The position numbers and the translations under genes were made by a program. Below, one piece after another: positions 8,217 through 15,749 of a stretch of DNA of 64,000 bases. Below the pieces are notes generated by a model. The model was not told the origin of the DNA. It saw nothing but the letters and a program-made list of their open reading frames with translations, and made no database searches. The stretch comes from Streptomyces lincolnensis. GTDB taxonomy: Bacteria > Actinomycetota > Actinomycetes > Streptomycetales > Streptomycetaceae. Within the stretch, counting starts at the first letter, position 1. Each line of letters opens with the position of its first letter. The stretch spans positions 62,001-126,000 of the forward strand of contig NZ_JAIHON010000003.1 in the NCBI RefSeq assembly GCF_021173675.1. Direction: 5' to 3'.

Positions 8217-9185
8217 ATGCAGTACGTGAAGCTCGGTTCGACGGGTCTGGACGTCTCGCGGGTCTGTCTGGGCTGTATGTCCTACGGCCTGCCCGACCGC
8301 GGCGTGCACGAGTGGACCCTCGACGAGGAGGCCTCGCGTCCACTGATCCGGCAGGCGCTGGAGGCCGGGATCAACTTCTTCGACACGGCGAACGTCTACT
8401 CGGACGGCACCAGCGAGGAGATCGTCGGCAAGGCCCTCGCGGACTACGCGAACCGCGACGAGATCGTGCTCGCCACCAAGGTGCACGGCCGGATGCGACC
8501 GGGGCAGAACGCCTCCGGACTCTCCCGCAAGGCGATCATGACGGAGATCGACCACAGCCTGAGCCGTCTGGGCACCGACTACGTCGACCTCTACCAGATT
8601 CACCGCTTCGATCCGCACACCCCGGTCGAGGAGACGATGGAGGCCCTGCACGACCTGGTCAAGGCGGGCAAGGTGCGCTACATCGGGGCGAGTTCGATGT
8701 ACGCCTGGCAGTTCTCCAAGATGCAGTACACCGCCGAACGGCACGGCTGGACGAAGTTCGTCTCCATGCAGAACCACTACAACCTCCTCTACCGCGAGGA
8801 GGAGCGCGAGATGCTGCCGCTCTGCGCCGACCAGGGCGTGGGCGCCCTGCCCTGGAGCCCGCTGGCCCGCGGCCGCCTCACCCGCGACTGGGGCACGGTC
8901 ACCGAACGCAGCGCCACCGACAACTTCGGCAGCCGCCTGTACCAGGAGGGCGACCGGGCCATCGTCGAGTCGGTCACCCGTATCGCGAACGACCGGGACG
9001 TGCCCCGCGCCCGCGTGGCGCTCGCGTGGCTGCTGGCCCAGGACACGGTGGCCGCCCCGATCGTGGGCGCGGGCAAGCCCCACCACATCGAGGACGCGGT
9101 GGCCGCGGTGGACCTGGAGCTGAGCGACAAGGAGATCGAGGAGCTGGAGGAGCCCTACACGGCCCGTCCGATCTCCGGTCACTGA
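8217..9185 (+). CDS. Aldo/keto reductase
   Basis: The 322-residue NADPH-dependent reductase has the complete AKR catalytic tetrad context: FFDTANVYSDGTSEEIVGKAL (Asp and Tyr), VLATKVHG (Lys) and YVDLYQIHRFD (His). GASSMYAWQF and GALPWSPLARGRL follow, and the C-terminal cofactor loop IVGAGKPHHIEDAVAA. It belongs to the AKR branch near YajO/Tas-like reductases. AGGAG is placed before the ATG. The TGA stop at 9183-9185 is three bases from a palindromic element at 9188-9285, which may serve as its terminator. Confidence 0.93.
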   Translation: MQYVKLGSTGLDVSRVCLGCMSYGLPDRGVHEWTLDEEASRPLIRQALEAGINFFDTANVYSDGTSEEIVGKALADYANRDEIVLATKVHGRMRPGQNASGLSRKAIMTEIDHSLSRLGTDYVDLYQIHRFDPHTPVEETMEALHDLVKAGKVRYIGASSMYAWQFSKMQYTAERHGWTKFVSMQNHYNLLYREEEREMLPLCADQGVGALPWSPLARGRLTRDWGTVTERSATDNFGSRLYQEGDRAIVESVTRIANDRDVPRARVALAWLLAQDTVAAPIVGAGKPHHIEDAVAAVDLELSDKEIEELEEPYTARPISGH

Positions 9186-9187
9186 GC

Positions 9188-9285
9188 CTAGGGCCTGTCC
9201 GGCGGATCATGTCGCGGTCGCGGGGGTCTGGCACGCCCATCAGCACCGTGACTCCATGCGACCTGATCCGCCGGACAGGCCCTAG
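9188..9285. repeat. Small palindromic MITE-like element with CTAG ends
   Basis: The arms at 9188-9215 and 9258-9285 are inverted repeats matching at 27 of 28 positions. Both ends are CTAG, then GGGCCTGTCCGGCGGATC, with a 42-base non-coding middle. The self-complementary CTAG at each border could be a target-site duplication. The element separates two convergent genes. Its right CTAG supplies the TAG stop codon of the PhyH gene, and it can fold as a bidirectional terminator. My recollection is that close relatives occur in many Streptomyces genomes. Origin as a miniature insertion element is inferred; no transposase is present. Confidence 0.7.
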
Positions 9286-10073
9286 TGGGGCCCGTGCGGT
9301 TCGAACTCGGTGCCGCACGGGCCGGCCCCCTCGCTCTCGGGCAGCCGGACCCGCTCCCCGCTCATCGCGATGGTCCGGTAGTACTCCCCGATGCGCTCGG
9401 TCGACGCCCCGACGTAGTGCCCGATGAACGACCGCCGGAAGCGGTCCGTGGTGCCGTTGGGCTGTGAACCGTGCACCAGACTGCCGTTGAAGAACAGCAC
9501 GTCCCCCGGAGACATGTCGACCGGCACGGCCGCGAGCCCCGCGGGCGGCGGCACGTACTCCCGCGCGAAGGACACCTCCGAGTCCGCCTCCTCCGGACAG
9601 AACAGGTCCATCCGATGGGTGCCGGGCACGACCTCCAGGCCGCCGTTGTCCCGGTCGATCACATCGCAGGCGATCCACGCCGCCACACACGTGCCCGGCT
9701 CGACCCGAAGGTAGAAGTTGTCCTGGTGCAGCGCCTGCCCCCGGGCCCCGGGCGGCTTGAAGTAGAACATGCTCTGCGCGGCCAGCACCTCTTCCCCGAG
9801 CAGCCCTTCCAGGATCTCCCGCAGCCGCCGGTCCAGCAGGAACCGCCGGGCGAGATCGTCGATCTCGTGCGGCTGCATCACCCGGGGATGGCGGTGCAGC
9901 GGATCCTCCGACACACGCGGTGAGAAGTGTCCCGGCACCGGCCCCGCCGCGTGCAGCGCCGTGAACCGGGCGCACAGCGCGTCGATCTCGTCGGCCCCGA
10001 ACAGTCCCCGGGCGACCATGAAGCCGTCCTCCTGGAACCGCTGGACCCCTGTGGTGATATCCGTGACTGTCAT
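9282..10073 (-). CDS. Phytanoyl-CoA dioxygenase (PhyH) family Fe(II)/2-oxoglutarate oxygenase
   Basis: The 263-residue protein has the double-stranded beta-helix metal triad. HQDNFYL supplies the His-x-Asp pair, the distal SLVHGSQPN supplies the third ligand, and RRSFIGHY follows with the Arg that would bind 2-oxoglutarate. GGLEVVPGTHR is also typical. Such enzymes hydroxylate small molecules; the substrate here is unknown. GGAAGAGGG precedes the ATG. An AraC-type regulator gene lies 79 bases away in the divergent direction and is the likely activator. The TAG stop is formed by the border of the 9188-9285 element, so the last codons (EFEPHGPH) may have been set by that insertion. Confidence 0.9.
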   Translation of the reverse strand: MTVTDITTGVQRFQEDGFMVARGLFGADEIDALCARFTALHAAGPVPGHFSPRVSEDPLHRHPRVMQPHEIDDLARRFLLDRRLREILEGLLGEEVLAAQSMFYFKPPGARGQALHQDNFYLRVEPGTCVAAWIACDVIDRDNGGLEVVPGTHRMDLFCPEEADSEVSFAREYVPPPAGLAAVPVDMSPGDVLFFNGSLVHGSQPNGTTDRFRRSFIGHYVGASTERIGEYYRTIAMSGERVRLPESEGAGPCGTEFEPHGPH

Positions 10074-10152
10074 CCGCCCTCTTCCTGGTTCTCGACGCCG
10101 AGGTGTGCTCCACTCGTCACGCTAGGCCGCCGTGCCCCGCAGGAGGATGCCC

Positions 10153-11073
10153 GTGACCGCTGACGGATTGCCCGAGACTGCTGCCACCCCCGGCGACCCC
10201 GCACCGCCGCCGGGCCTGGTGGTGGTCGGCCGCTTCGACCAGCGGCCGGGCTACGGCGTCAACCGGCCCCGCGGATCGGACAGTTGGCTGTTCACCTGGA
10301 CGACCGGCGGACGGGGCCGACTGCGTCAGGGCGGTACCGCGACCGGGGCGGGCGCCGGGGACCTGGTGGTCCTGGGGCCGGGTGTCCGGCACGGCTACGG
10401 CGTCGAACAGGGCGTCGCGCACTGGGAGTTCTGGTGGGTGCACTGCGGGGCCAGACCGTCCTGGCACCCCTGGCTCCAGCCGTACGGCACGGGGGACGGG
10501 ATGTACGTCGTGCCCGGCGCGTCCGGGGAGCCGCACGGCCGGATCGAGGCGGCCTTCCGGCGGATGCTCGCCGACGCCCGCTGGACCGGGACCGGGGCGC
10601 CGCCCCCGACCCCGCCGGCCGACGACCGGGTCGCCGTGGCCCACTCCACCACCGCCAGGGAACTCGCCCTGTCGGCGCTGGAAGAGGTCGTCCTGCTCAC
10701 GGCCGGCGCCGCCCACGCCCCGTCGTCGGAGCGGACCGACCTCGACCCCCGCGTGCTCAGGGCCCAGGAGCTGATCGCGGCCGACCCCGGAGCCCCGCAC
10801 ACCGTCCGTTCGCTCGCCGAGAGCGTCTCGCTCTCGCCGTCCCGGTTCGCCCACCTCTACACCCGGCAGCTCGGCCGGTCCCCGATGCGGGCGCTGCGCG
10901 AGGCACGGCTGCGGCACGCCGCCCGGCTGCTGGAGGGCACCGATCTGCCCGTGGAACGGATCGCGGCCGCCTCCGGTTTCGCCAGCCCCTTCCACTTCAA
11001 CCGGGTCTTCCGCGAGCACCACGGGCTGCCTCCGGGGGCCTACCGGACACACTGCTCAATGGTTGGAACATGA
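10153..11073 (+). CDS. AraC family transcriptional regulator
   Basis: The 306-residue protein has an N-terminal cupin-type sensory domain (SWLFTWTTGGRGRLRQGG, DLVVLGPGVRHGYG, HWEFWWVH). Its C-terminal AraC DNA-binding domain has two helix-turn-helix units (VRSLAESVSLSPSRFAHLYTRQLGRSPMRALREARLRHAARLL and VERIAAASGFASPFHFNRVFREHHGLPPGAYR). I chose the GTG at 10153 because AGGAGG lies six bases upstream; an in-frame ATG at 10147 touches that sequence. It is divergent from the PhyH oxygenase and probably regulates it in response to a small ligand, by analogy with sugar-sensing family members. Confidence 0.9.
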   Translation: MTADGLPETAATPGDPAPPPGLVVVGRFDQRPGYGVNRPRGSDSWLFTWTTGGRGRLRQGGTATGAGAGDLVVLGPGVRHGYGVEQGVAHWEFWWVHCGARPSWHPWLQPYGTGDGMYVVPGASGEPHGRIEAAFRRMLADARWTGTGAPPPTPPADDRVAVAHSTTARELALSALEEVVLLTAGAAHAPSSERTDLDPRVLRAQELIAADPGAPHTVRSLAESVSLSPSRFAHLYTRQLGRSPMRALREARLRHAARLLEGTDLPVERIAAASGFASPFHFNRVFREHHGLPPGAYRTHCSMVGT

Positions 11074-11439
11074 TCTCGCGGGACCGGCCGGATGCGCGGT
11101 GTAGTGGCCGTTCAATGGTTTGAGTGGCGGCGACCCCGAGCCAAGTGAATCCCATTTCCAAATCAAGCCACCGATGCGACCGTAAACACCTAAGATGCCG
11201 GGGCTTGACGGCGGATCAAATCCCGGCTGCGCGCACGCAATGCACAAAAGCGCGAGATCTCTTGTTAGGTATCGCTGACCTGTGCAAAGGTGTGCCGTGT
11301 CGGCGCACAGACCATACACATTCTTCGTCGCGCCCAAGTGACCACTCTCGTACGCCCCTCATGCTTCAAAAGAGCTGTCCAGGCGGACGTACCCATTGGT
11401 ATGGACTTTATGCAGCAGGTCCTCGGGAGGAATACCGCC
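11074..11439 (+). other. Long non-coding leader upstream of the first sigma/ZAS/ricin gene
   Basis: No gene is credible in these 366 bases, which are noticeably poorer in G and C than the surroundings. They contain the conserved element at 11261-11292, shared with the paralogous gene at 28.8 kb, and the ribosome binding site GGGAGGAA at 11425-11432. An open frame runs in from an ATG at 11290, but it has no ribosome binding site and its codon use is poor, so I treat it as leader. Confidence 0.55.
11261..11292 (+). promoter_or_regulatory. Conserved promoter-region element shared by the two sigma/ZAS/ricin genes (copy 1)
   Basis: CTTGTT (11261-11266), nine variable bases, then TGACCTGTGCAAAGGTG (11276-11292). 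The same arrangement with identical spacing is found at 28570-28601, upstream of the paralogue, with two differences in the 17-base right half. TTGTT could be a -35 region, with the -10 near CAAAGG/CAAGGG 17 bases on. It could also be a binding site for a shared regulator or an ECF-type promoter. The start codon is 147 bases downstream. Confidence 0.6.
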
Positions 11440-13458
11440 GTGAAAGACGCAGGGCTGTCGAATTCTCCGACTCCCGCTCGCCCGTCCGCCGTCACGGACG
11501 AGCAACTCAGTGCCGAGCTCAAGAAGTGGAGTGGAGCGACCCCCGCGCTGCAACCGGTGGGTGAACTCCTCGACCGGCACTGGGAAGCCGCCTTCGCCTA
11601 CGCGCGGCTGTGCACCGACGGCGCTCGTCCCGCGGGAATGCTCACCACCGCGGCATTCACCAGGCTCTTCGGCGAAACACTGCGCCAGACCGGGCCGACC
11701 TCGGCCTGGCGGCCCCAACTCCTTGTCACGGTCCGCCGTATCGCCGCGGAGTGGGACGCCGACCGCAGACGCGACATGCTCCACCCGGAGCTGAGAACCG
11801 ACAGCGGCGAGGGAGACCACGCCGTCGCCCGGCTGCTGCCGCCGGCCGACCGCCGGCTGCTGTCCGGCGCGTTCCAGCGCGTGCCGCAGTCGGCCCGCTG
11901 CCTGCTGTGGCACGTCGAGGTGGAGGGCGAGCCGCTGGCCGTCCCCGCCGCGCTGCTGGGCCTGGACGAGGAGGACGCCCGGGTCGAACTCGGGCGCGCC
12001 CGCGACCGGTTGCGCGAGGAGTGCCTCCAGGTCCACCGCGAACTCGCGCCCGAGCAGGAGTGCCGCCACTACCTCCGGCTGCTGGACGTGACCTACCGCC
12101 GCGGCGGTGTCGAGCTCGACAAGGACCTGCGCGCCCATCTGGAGGGGTGCCGGCACTGCCGGTACACCGCCGACCAGTTGCACCAGTTCAACCAGGGGCT
12201 CGGCGGCGCGCTGGCCGAGGCCGTCCTCGGCTGGGCCGCGCAGGCCTATCACGGGACCCGCGTGCACATGAACGGCGTACCGGAGGAGCCCGAGGCCCCG
12301 CCCGCCCCGGCCGCGCGGGAGATACCGGCCCCGCCGATCGCGGGCGAGTCGTTCTTCCCGCTGCCGGACGCCGCGCCCCCGCTGCCGGACGCCGTGCCCC
12401 CGCTGCCCGATGCCGCGCCCCCGCCGCCCGCGCGGACGCCCACCGTCGCCGCTTCCGAAGAAGCTCCGGCGGCCGGTCCGCGCGCCCGCGCTCGCGCCGC
12501 CTCGCGGCGTTCCACCCACAAGAAGGCGTCCCGGCGGACCTCCCGCCGCAACCTCGGCGCGGCCGTCCTGACCGTGAGCGGCCTGATCGTCCTGCCGCTG
12601 GTGCTGTGGTCCTCCCTCGGCCCCAACGACGGGACCGGCACGGCCGGCGACGCCACGCCCTCGGACGCGGCGGACACCGACACGGGCGCCTCGGCCTCCG
12701 ATCCGTCCTGGGTCGGTGCCGGTGACGCGAAGCAGGGCACCCTGCGCGGCCGGCTGCACAACGTGGCCTCCGGGCTGTGCGTCGGCGTCGTCGGCACGAA
12801 GGCCGTCAAGGGCGCGGAGACCGAGCTCACCGAGTGCTCCTCGGTGGCCGGGCAGCAGTGGTCGTACGACACCGACGGGCTGCTGCGCAGCGCGGAGGAC
12901 CCCGACCTCTGCCTGGACTCCCACCTCGGCTACTCGGTGCAGCTGGCCCCCTGCACGGGCGCGTCCACGGCGGGTGCCAAGAGCACCCGGTACGACTTCA
13001 CCCTCCAGGGCATGCTGGTGCCCCGCTGGGACCAGGACCTGGCCCTCACGCCCGCGGCCACCGACGGGGCGGGCGCCCTGGTCGTCAAGACCCGCGACGA
13101 CGCCGCCGAGCAGCGCTGGGTGATCGACACCTCCAAGCCCGACCCGCAGATGGAAGTGGTCAACTGGGGCGCGGAGGCCACGCCTTCGCCCACGCCCACG
13201 CCCACCCCCAAGGCGTCGAAGCCCCCCACACCGACGCCCGCACCGACCCCGTCCACCACCCCGTCGGCCCCCCGGACCACCCCGGCGCCGACCCCGTCGG
13301 CCACGGACCCGTCGAACGCGTACTGCTACTACAACCCCTCCTACTGCTCCGGGGGCGGCCAGTACGGCGGGTACCCGGGATACGGCGGTGGCTATGGCGG
13401 CGGCTACGGCGGTTATGGCGGGTACGGCGGCGGCTACGGAGGCTACGGCGGCCGCTGA
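11440..13458 (+). CDS. Membrane protein joining sigma-like, zinc anti-sigma-like, TM and ricin-lectin modules (paralogue 1)
   Basis: The 672-residue protein is modular. Residues about 35-110 resemble sigma region 2 (LLDRHWEAAFAYARLC, RPQLLVTVRRIAAEWDADRR), and about 135-190 resemble region 4 (RLLSGAFQRVPQSARCLLWHVEVEGEPLAVPAALLGLDEEDARVEL). About 195-250 form a ZAS-like anti-sigma zinc domain with an intact HLEGCRHC (His-x3-Cys-x2-Cys). A Pro-rich linker with three PLPDA(A/V)PP units, a basic stretch and one transmembrane helix (LTVSGLIVLPLVLW) come next. An external ricin-type beta-trefoil (GQQWSYD), a PT-rich segment and a GYGG-rich tail follow. The GTG at 11440 has GGGAGGAA eight bases upstream. 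A membrane-tethered lectin sensor is inferred; its paralogue is at 28781. Confidence 0.82.
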   Translation: MKDAGLSNSPTPARPSAVTDEQLSAELKKWSGATPALQPVGELLDRHWEAAFAYARLCTDGARPAGMLTTAAFTRLFGETLRQTGPTSAWRPQLLVTVRRIAAEWDADRRRDMLHPELRTDSGEGDHAVARLLPPADRRLLSGAFQRVPQSARCLLWHVEVEGEPLAVPAALLGLDEEDARVELGRARDRLREECLQVHRELAPEQECRHYLRLLDVTYRRGGVELDKDLRAHLEGCRHCRYTADQLHQFNQGLGGALAEAVLGWAAQAYHGTRVHMNGVPEEPEAPPAPAAREIPAPPIAGESFFPLPDAAPPLPDAVPPLPDAAPPPPARTPTVAASEEAPAAGPRARARAASRRSTHKKASRRTSRRNLGAAVLTVSGLIVLPLVLWSSLGPNDGTGTAGDATPSDAADTDTGASASDPSWVGAGDAKQGTLRGRLHNVASGLCVGVVGTKAVKGAETELTECSSVAGQQWSYDTDGLLRSAEDPDLCLDSHLGYSVQLAPCTGASTAGAKSTRYDFTLQGMLVPRWDQDLALTPAATDGAGALVVKTRDDAAEQRWVIDTSKPDPQMEVVNWGAEATPSPTPTPTPKASKPPTPTPAPTPSTTPSAPRTTPAPTPSATDPSNAYCYYNPSYCSGGGQYGGYPGYGGGYGGGYGGYGGYGGGYGGYGGR

Positions 13459-13466
13459 GCGAGGGC

Positions 13467-14723
13467 TCAGCCCCCGACGAGCCGGAGCGACACCCACAGC
13501 GCGAGCACGGCGGCGAGGAGGGCGGCCGGCACGGTCAGCAGGCCGAGCCGGGTGAACTCGCCCAGGTCGACATCGTGCTCGTGCCGGTGCGCGATGCGCC
13601 GCCACAGCAGCGTGGCCAGCGACCCGGCGTAGGTGAGGTTCGGGCCGATGTTCACCCCGAGCAGCACCGCGAGCACGGCGCCGGGTCCGGCCGCCGAGGT
13701 CAGCGGCAGCAGGACCAGCACCGCGGGCAGGTTGTTGATCAGGTTCGCCAGGACGGCGGCCAGCACGGCGATGCCCAGCAGCGCGGCGAGCCCCGTCCCC
13801 GCGGGCAGCAGGTGCCGCAGCCCGTCGGCCAGGCCGTTGTCGACGACCGCCCGTACGACGACGCCGAGCGCCAGGACGAACGCCAGGAACGGCGGTGACG
13901 CGGCCCGCACCACCCCGAGCGGGGTGTCCTGCCGCCGGACCAGCGCCCGCCCGGCCAGCACGAGCGCCCCGGCCAGCGCGGCCCAGGCGGGCTCGACGCC
14001 GACGGCGGAGGTCACCACGAACCCGGCCAGTGTGCAGCCCACGGTGACCAGCGCGAACACCGGCAGCGCGGGTGCCTCGGCCGGCTCGGGGGAGGGCGCG
14101 ACCTCCCTCAGCTCGCGGTGGAAGAAGCGCCGGAAGACCAGGTACTCGGCGGCGATCGCGACCAGCCAGGGCAGCGCCATCAGCGCCGCGAACCGCGTGA
14201 AGCTCAGCCCGCTGGCCGCGAACGCCAGCAGGTTGGTGAGGTTGGAGACCGGCAGCAGCAGCGAGGCCGTGTTCGACAGGTGCGCGCTGGCGTAGGCGTG
14301 CGGCTTGGCGGGGACGCCCATGCGGGTGGCGGTGACGAACACCACCGGCGTCAGCAGCACCACCGTGGCGTCCAGGCTGAGGACGGCCGTGATCGCCGAC
14401 GCCAGCACGAACACCGCTGTCAGCAGCCGCCCGGGCGAGCCCGCCGCCCGCCGGGCCATCCAGGCCCCGCACGCGTGGAAGAGCCCCTCGACGTCGCAGA
14501 AGTGGGCCAGCACCAGCACGGCGGCCAGGAACCCGACCACCGGCCCGAGCCGCTCGACCTCCTGCCACGCGTGCTCCGGCGAGATGATCCCGGTCGCGAT
14601 CGCCACCCCCGCCGCCGGGACGGCCAGCACGGCCTCCGGCCATCCGAAGGGCCGCAGGACCGCCCAGGCGAGTACGGCGACGAGCAGGAGGACGGAGAGG
14701 GTTTCGGCGAGCGGGGTGTTCAG
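13467..14723 (-). CDS. ArsB/NhaD-like (ion transporter superfamily) permease
   Basis: This 418-residue polytopic protein has about 11-12 hydrophobic segments and ArsB/SLC13-type blocks. These include LGPVVGFLAAVLVLAHFCDVEGLF, AVLSLDATVVLLTPVVF, HLSNTASLLLPVSNLTNLLAF and ANLINNLPAVLVLLPL, ending VNIGPNLTYAGSLATLLWRR. Relatives extrude arsenite or act as cation/proton or dicarboxylate carriers. No arsenic regulator or reductase is nearby, so arsenite is not assured. The best start is a CTG at 14723 (GAAGGA six bases upstream), giving the LNTPLAETLSVLLL terminus expected of the family. Longer in-frame starts lack support. Confidence 0.82.
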   Translation of the reverse strand: MNTPLAETLSVLLLVAVLAWAVLRPFGWPEAVLAVPAAGVAIATGIISPEHAWQEVERLGPVVGFLAAVLVLAHFCDVEGLFHACGAWMARRAAGSPGRLLTAVFVLASAITAVLSLDATVVLLTPVVFVTATRMGVPAKPHAYASAHLSNTASLLLPVSNLTNLLAFAASGLSFTRFAALMALPWLVAIAAEYLVFRRFFHRELREVAPSPEPAEAPALPVFALVTVGCTLAGFVVTSAVGVEPAWAALAGALVLAGRALVRRQDTPLGVVRAASPPFLAFVLALGVVVRAVVDNGLADGLRHLLPAGTGLAALLGIAVLAAVLANLINNLPAVLVLLPLTSAAGPGAVLAVLLGVNIGPNLTYAGSLATLLWRRIAHRHEHDVDLGEFTRLGLLTVPAALLAAVLALWVSLRLVGG

Positions 14724-14912
14724 GGCGGATCCTTCAAACGTGAACAAGTGTGCGCGTCCATGAAACCAGGTTTCGGTAAGAGGCCGGTCTGACCGGCTTG
14801 GACGGCTTGCCCCCGCCTGGGCGTCGCGTTCTCCGGGCGGTCGGCGTACGCGCCTCCTGCGCACCGGGGACGGTGGTGTCGGCGGTGGGCGCGCACGTCG
14901 TGCCGGGGCGGA

Positions 14913-15617
14913 TCAGGCCCCGGTGCCGGGGCTGAATGTGATGAGCCGGACTGTGGACTCGTTGCCGGAGACCGGCACCCGGCCGCCCTTCCAGGTGACC
15001 TGCAGTGGTGCGCGCTCGTCCGGTGGGGTGACGAGCAGGGTCGCGGGGGTGGCGGCGCGGGCTCCGCTGACCTCGGGGTTGGCGAAGGTCAGGCCGGCCC
15101 AGGCGCTGGCGCCCGGGGCCAGGGTGACCGTTTCGGGCGGGTCGGGGGAGCGCACGGGGTCAGGACCCAGCTGCTTGCCGGACGCGTCGAGGAAGGCGGC
15201 GCCCGGATAGCCGCGCACGGTGCAGGTGCGGTCGGAGGTGTTGGTGAGGACGATTGGGAAGTTCTCCTGCCCTGCCCCCGGGTTGTTGCGGCCGACCGAC
15301 GCGCGCAGCTCGGGGGTGTGGCAACGGGTGCCGGTCGCCGGTGCCGGGGCATCGGTCGTCCCGGGCGGCGAGGCGGTCGGCGTGGCCGTGGCGCCCGGCT
15401 CGGCGGTCGTCGTGGCGGGGCCCGGCGAGGGGTCGGCGGCGGGGGAGGAGGCCGGGGTGGTCGTGGGTCCGCCGGTCGCCGGGGCGGCCGTGCCGGGCAC
15501 GGTCCGCGGAGCGCCCGCGTTCTCCGCACCGGTGCCGCAGGCGGTCACCGCAGCGAGCACCGCGACCGTGCTCGCGAGCAGCCCCGCCCGCCTCCTGCCT
15601 GGGGACGTCTTGACCAT
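14913..15617 (-). CDS. DUF4232 secreted lipoprotein
   Basis: The 234-residue protein starts with a lipoprotein signal peptide (basic SPGRRR, hydrophobic LLASTVAVLAAVTAC with a lipobox ending at the Cys). A 70-residue Ala/Pro/Thr-rich spacer follows, then a DUF4232 domain: CHTPELRASVGRNNPGAGQENFPIVLTNTSDRTCTVRGYPGAAFLD, with a disulphide-forming Cys pair, to VRLITF. The family is a beta-sandwich on the outer face of actinobacterial membranes with no known ligand. I chose the ATG at 15617 because upstream in-frame starts would push the signal peptide inward. The gene ends 190 bases from the ArsB-like permease on the same strand. Confidence 0.88.
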   Translation of the reverse strand: MVKTSPGRRRAGLLASTVAVLAAVTACGTGAENAGAPRTVPGTAAPATGGPTTTPASSPAADPSPGPATTTAEPGATATPTASPPGTTDAPAPATGTRCHTPELRASVGRNNPGAGQENFPIVLTNTSDRTCTVRGYPGAAFLDASGKQLGPDPVRSPDPPETVTLAPGASAWAGLTFANPEVSGARAATPATLLVTPPDERAPLQVTWKGGRVPVSGNESTVRLITFSPGTGA

Positions 15618-15749
15618 GTCAGTCCACACTCCCGGAACTCCCCACACGTGGGACGGACGCCTCACGCGTGTACGGCGCTCTGTGCCCCGTCACAGAGGTC
15701 CGATGCGGCCGGACCCGGAAAAGTTCGCGCAGCCCGGAGAAAAATCCTG

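Noticed and set aside
11290..11439. N-terminal extension of the first ricin-sigma protein from an ATG at 11290
   Set aside because: The start codon lies at the edge of the conserved upstream element and lacks a ribosome binding site. GGGAGGAA marks the GTG at 11440.
11359..14643. Very long minus-strand open frame (over 1,000 codons) opposite the first ricin-sigma gene
   Set aside because: High G+C leaves antisense frames open. It has Arg/Gly/Pro-biased composition and no domain, while the plus-strand gene has clear motifs and a ribosome binding site.
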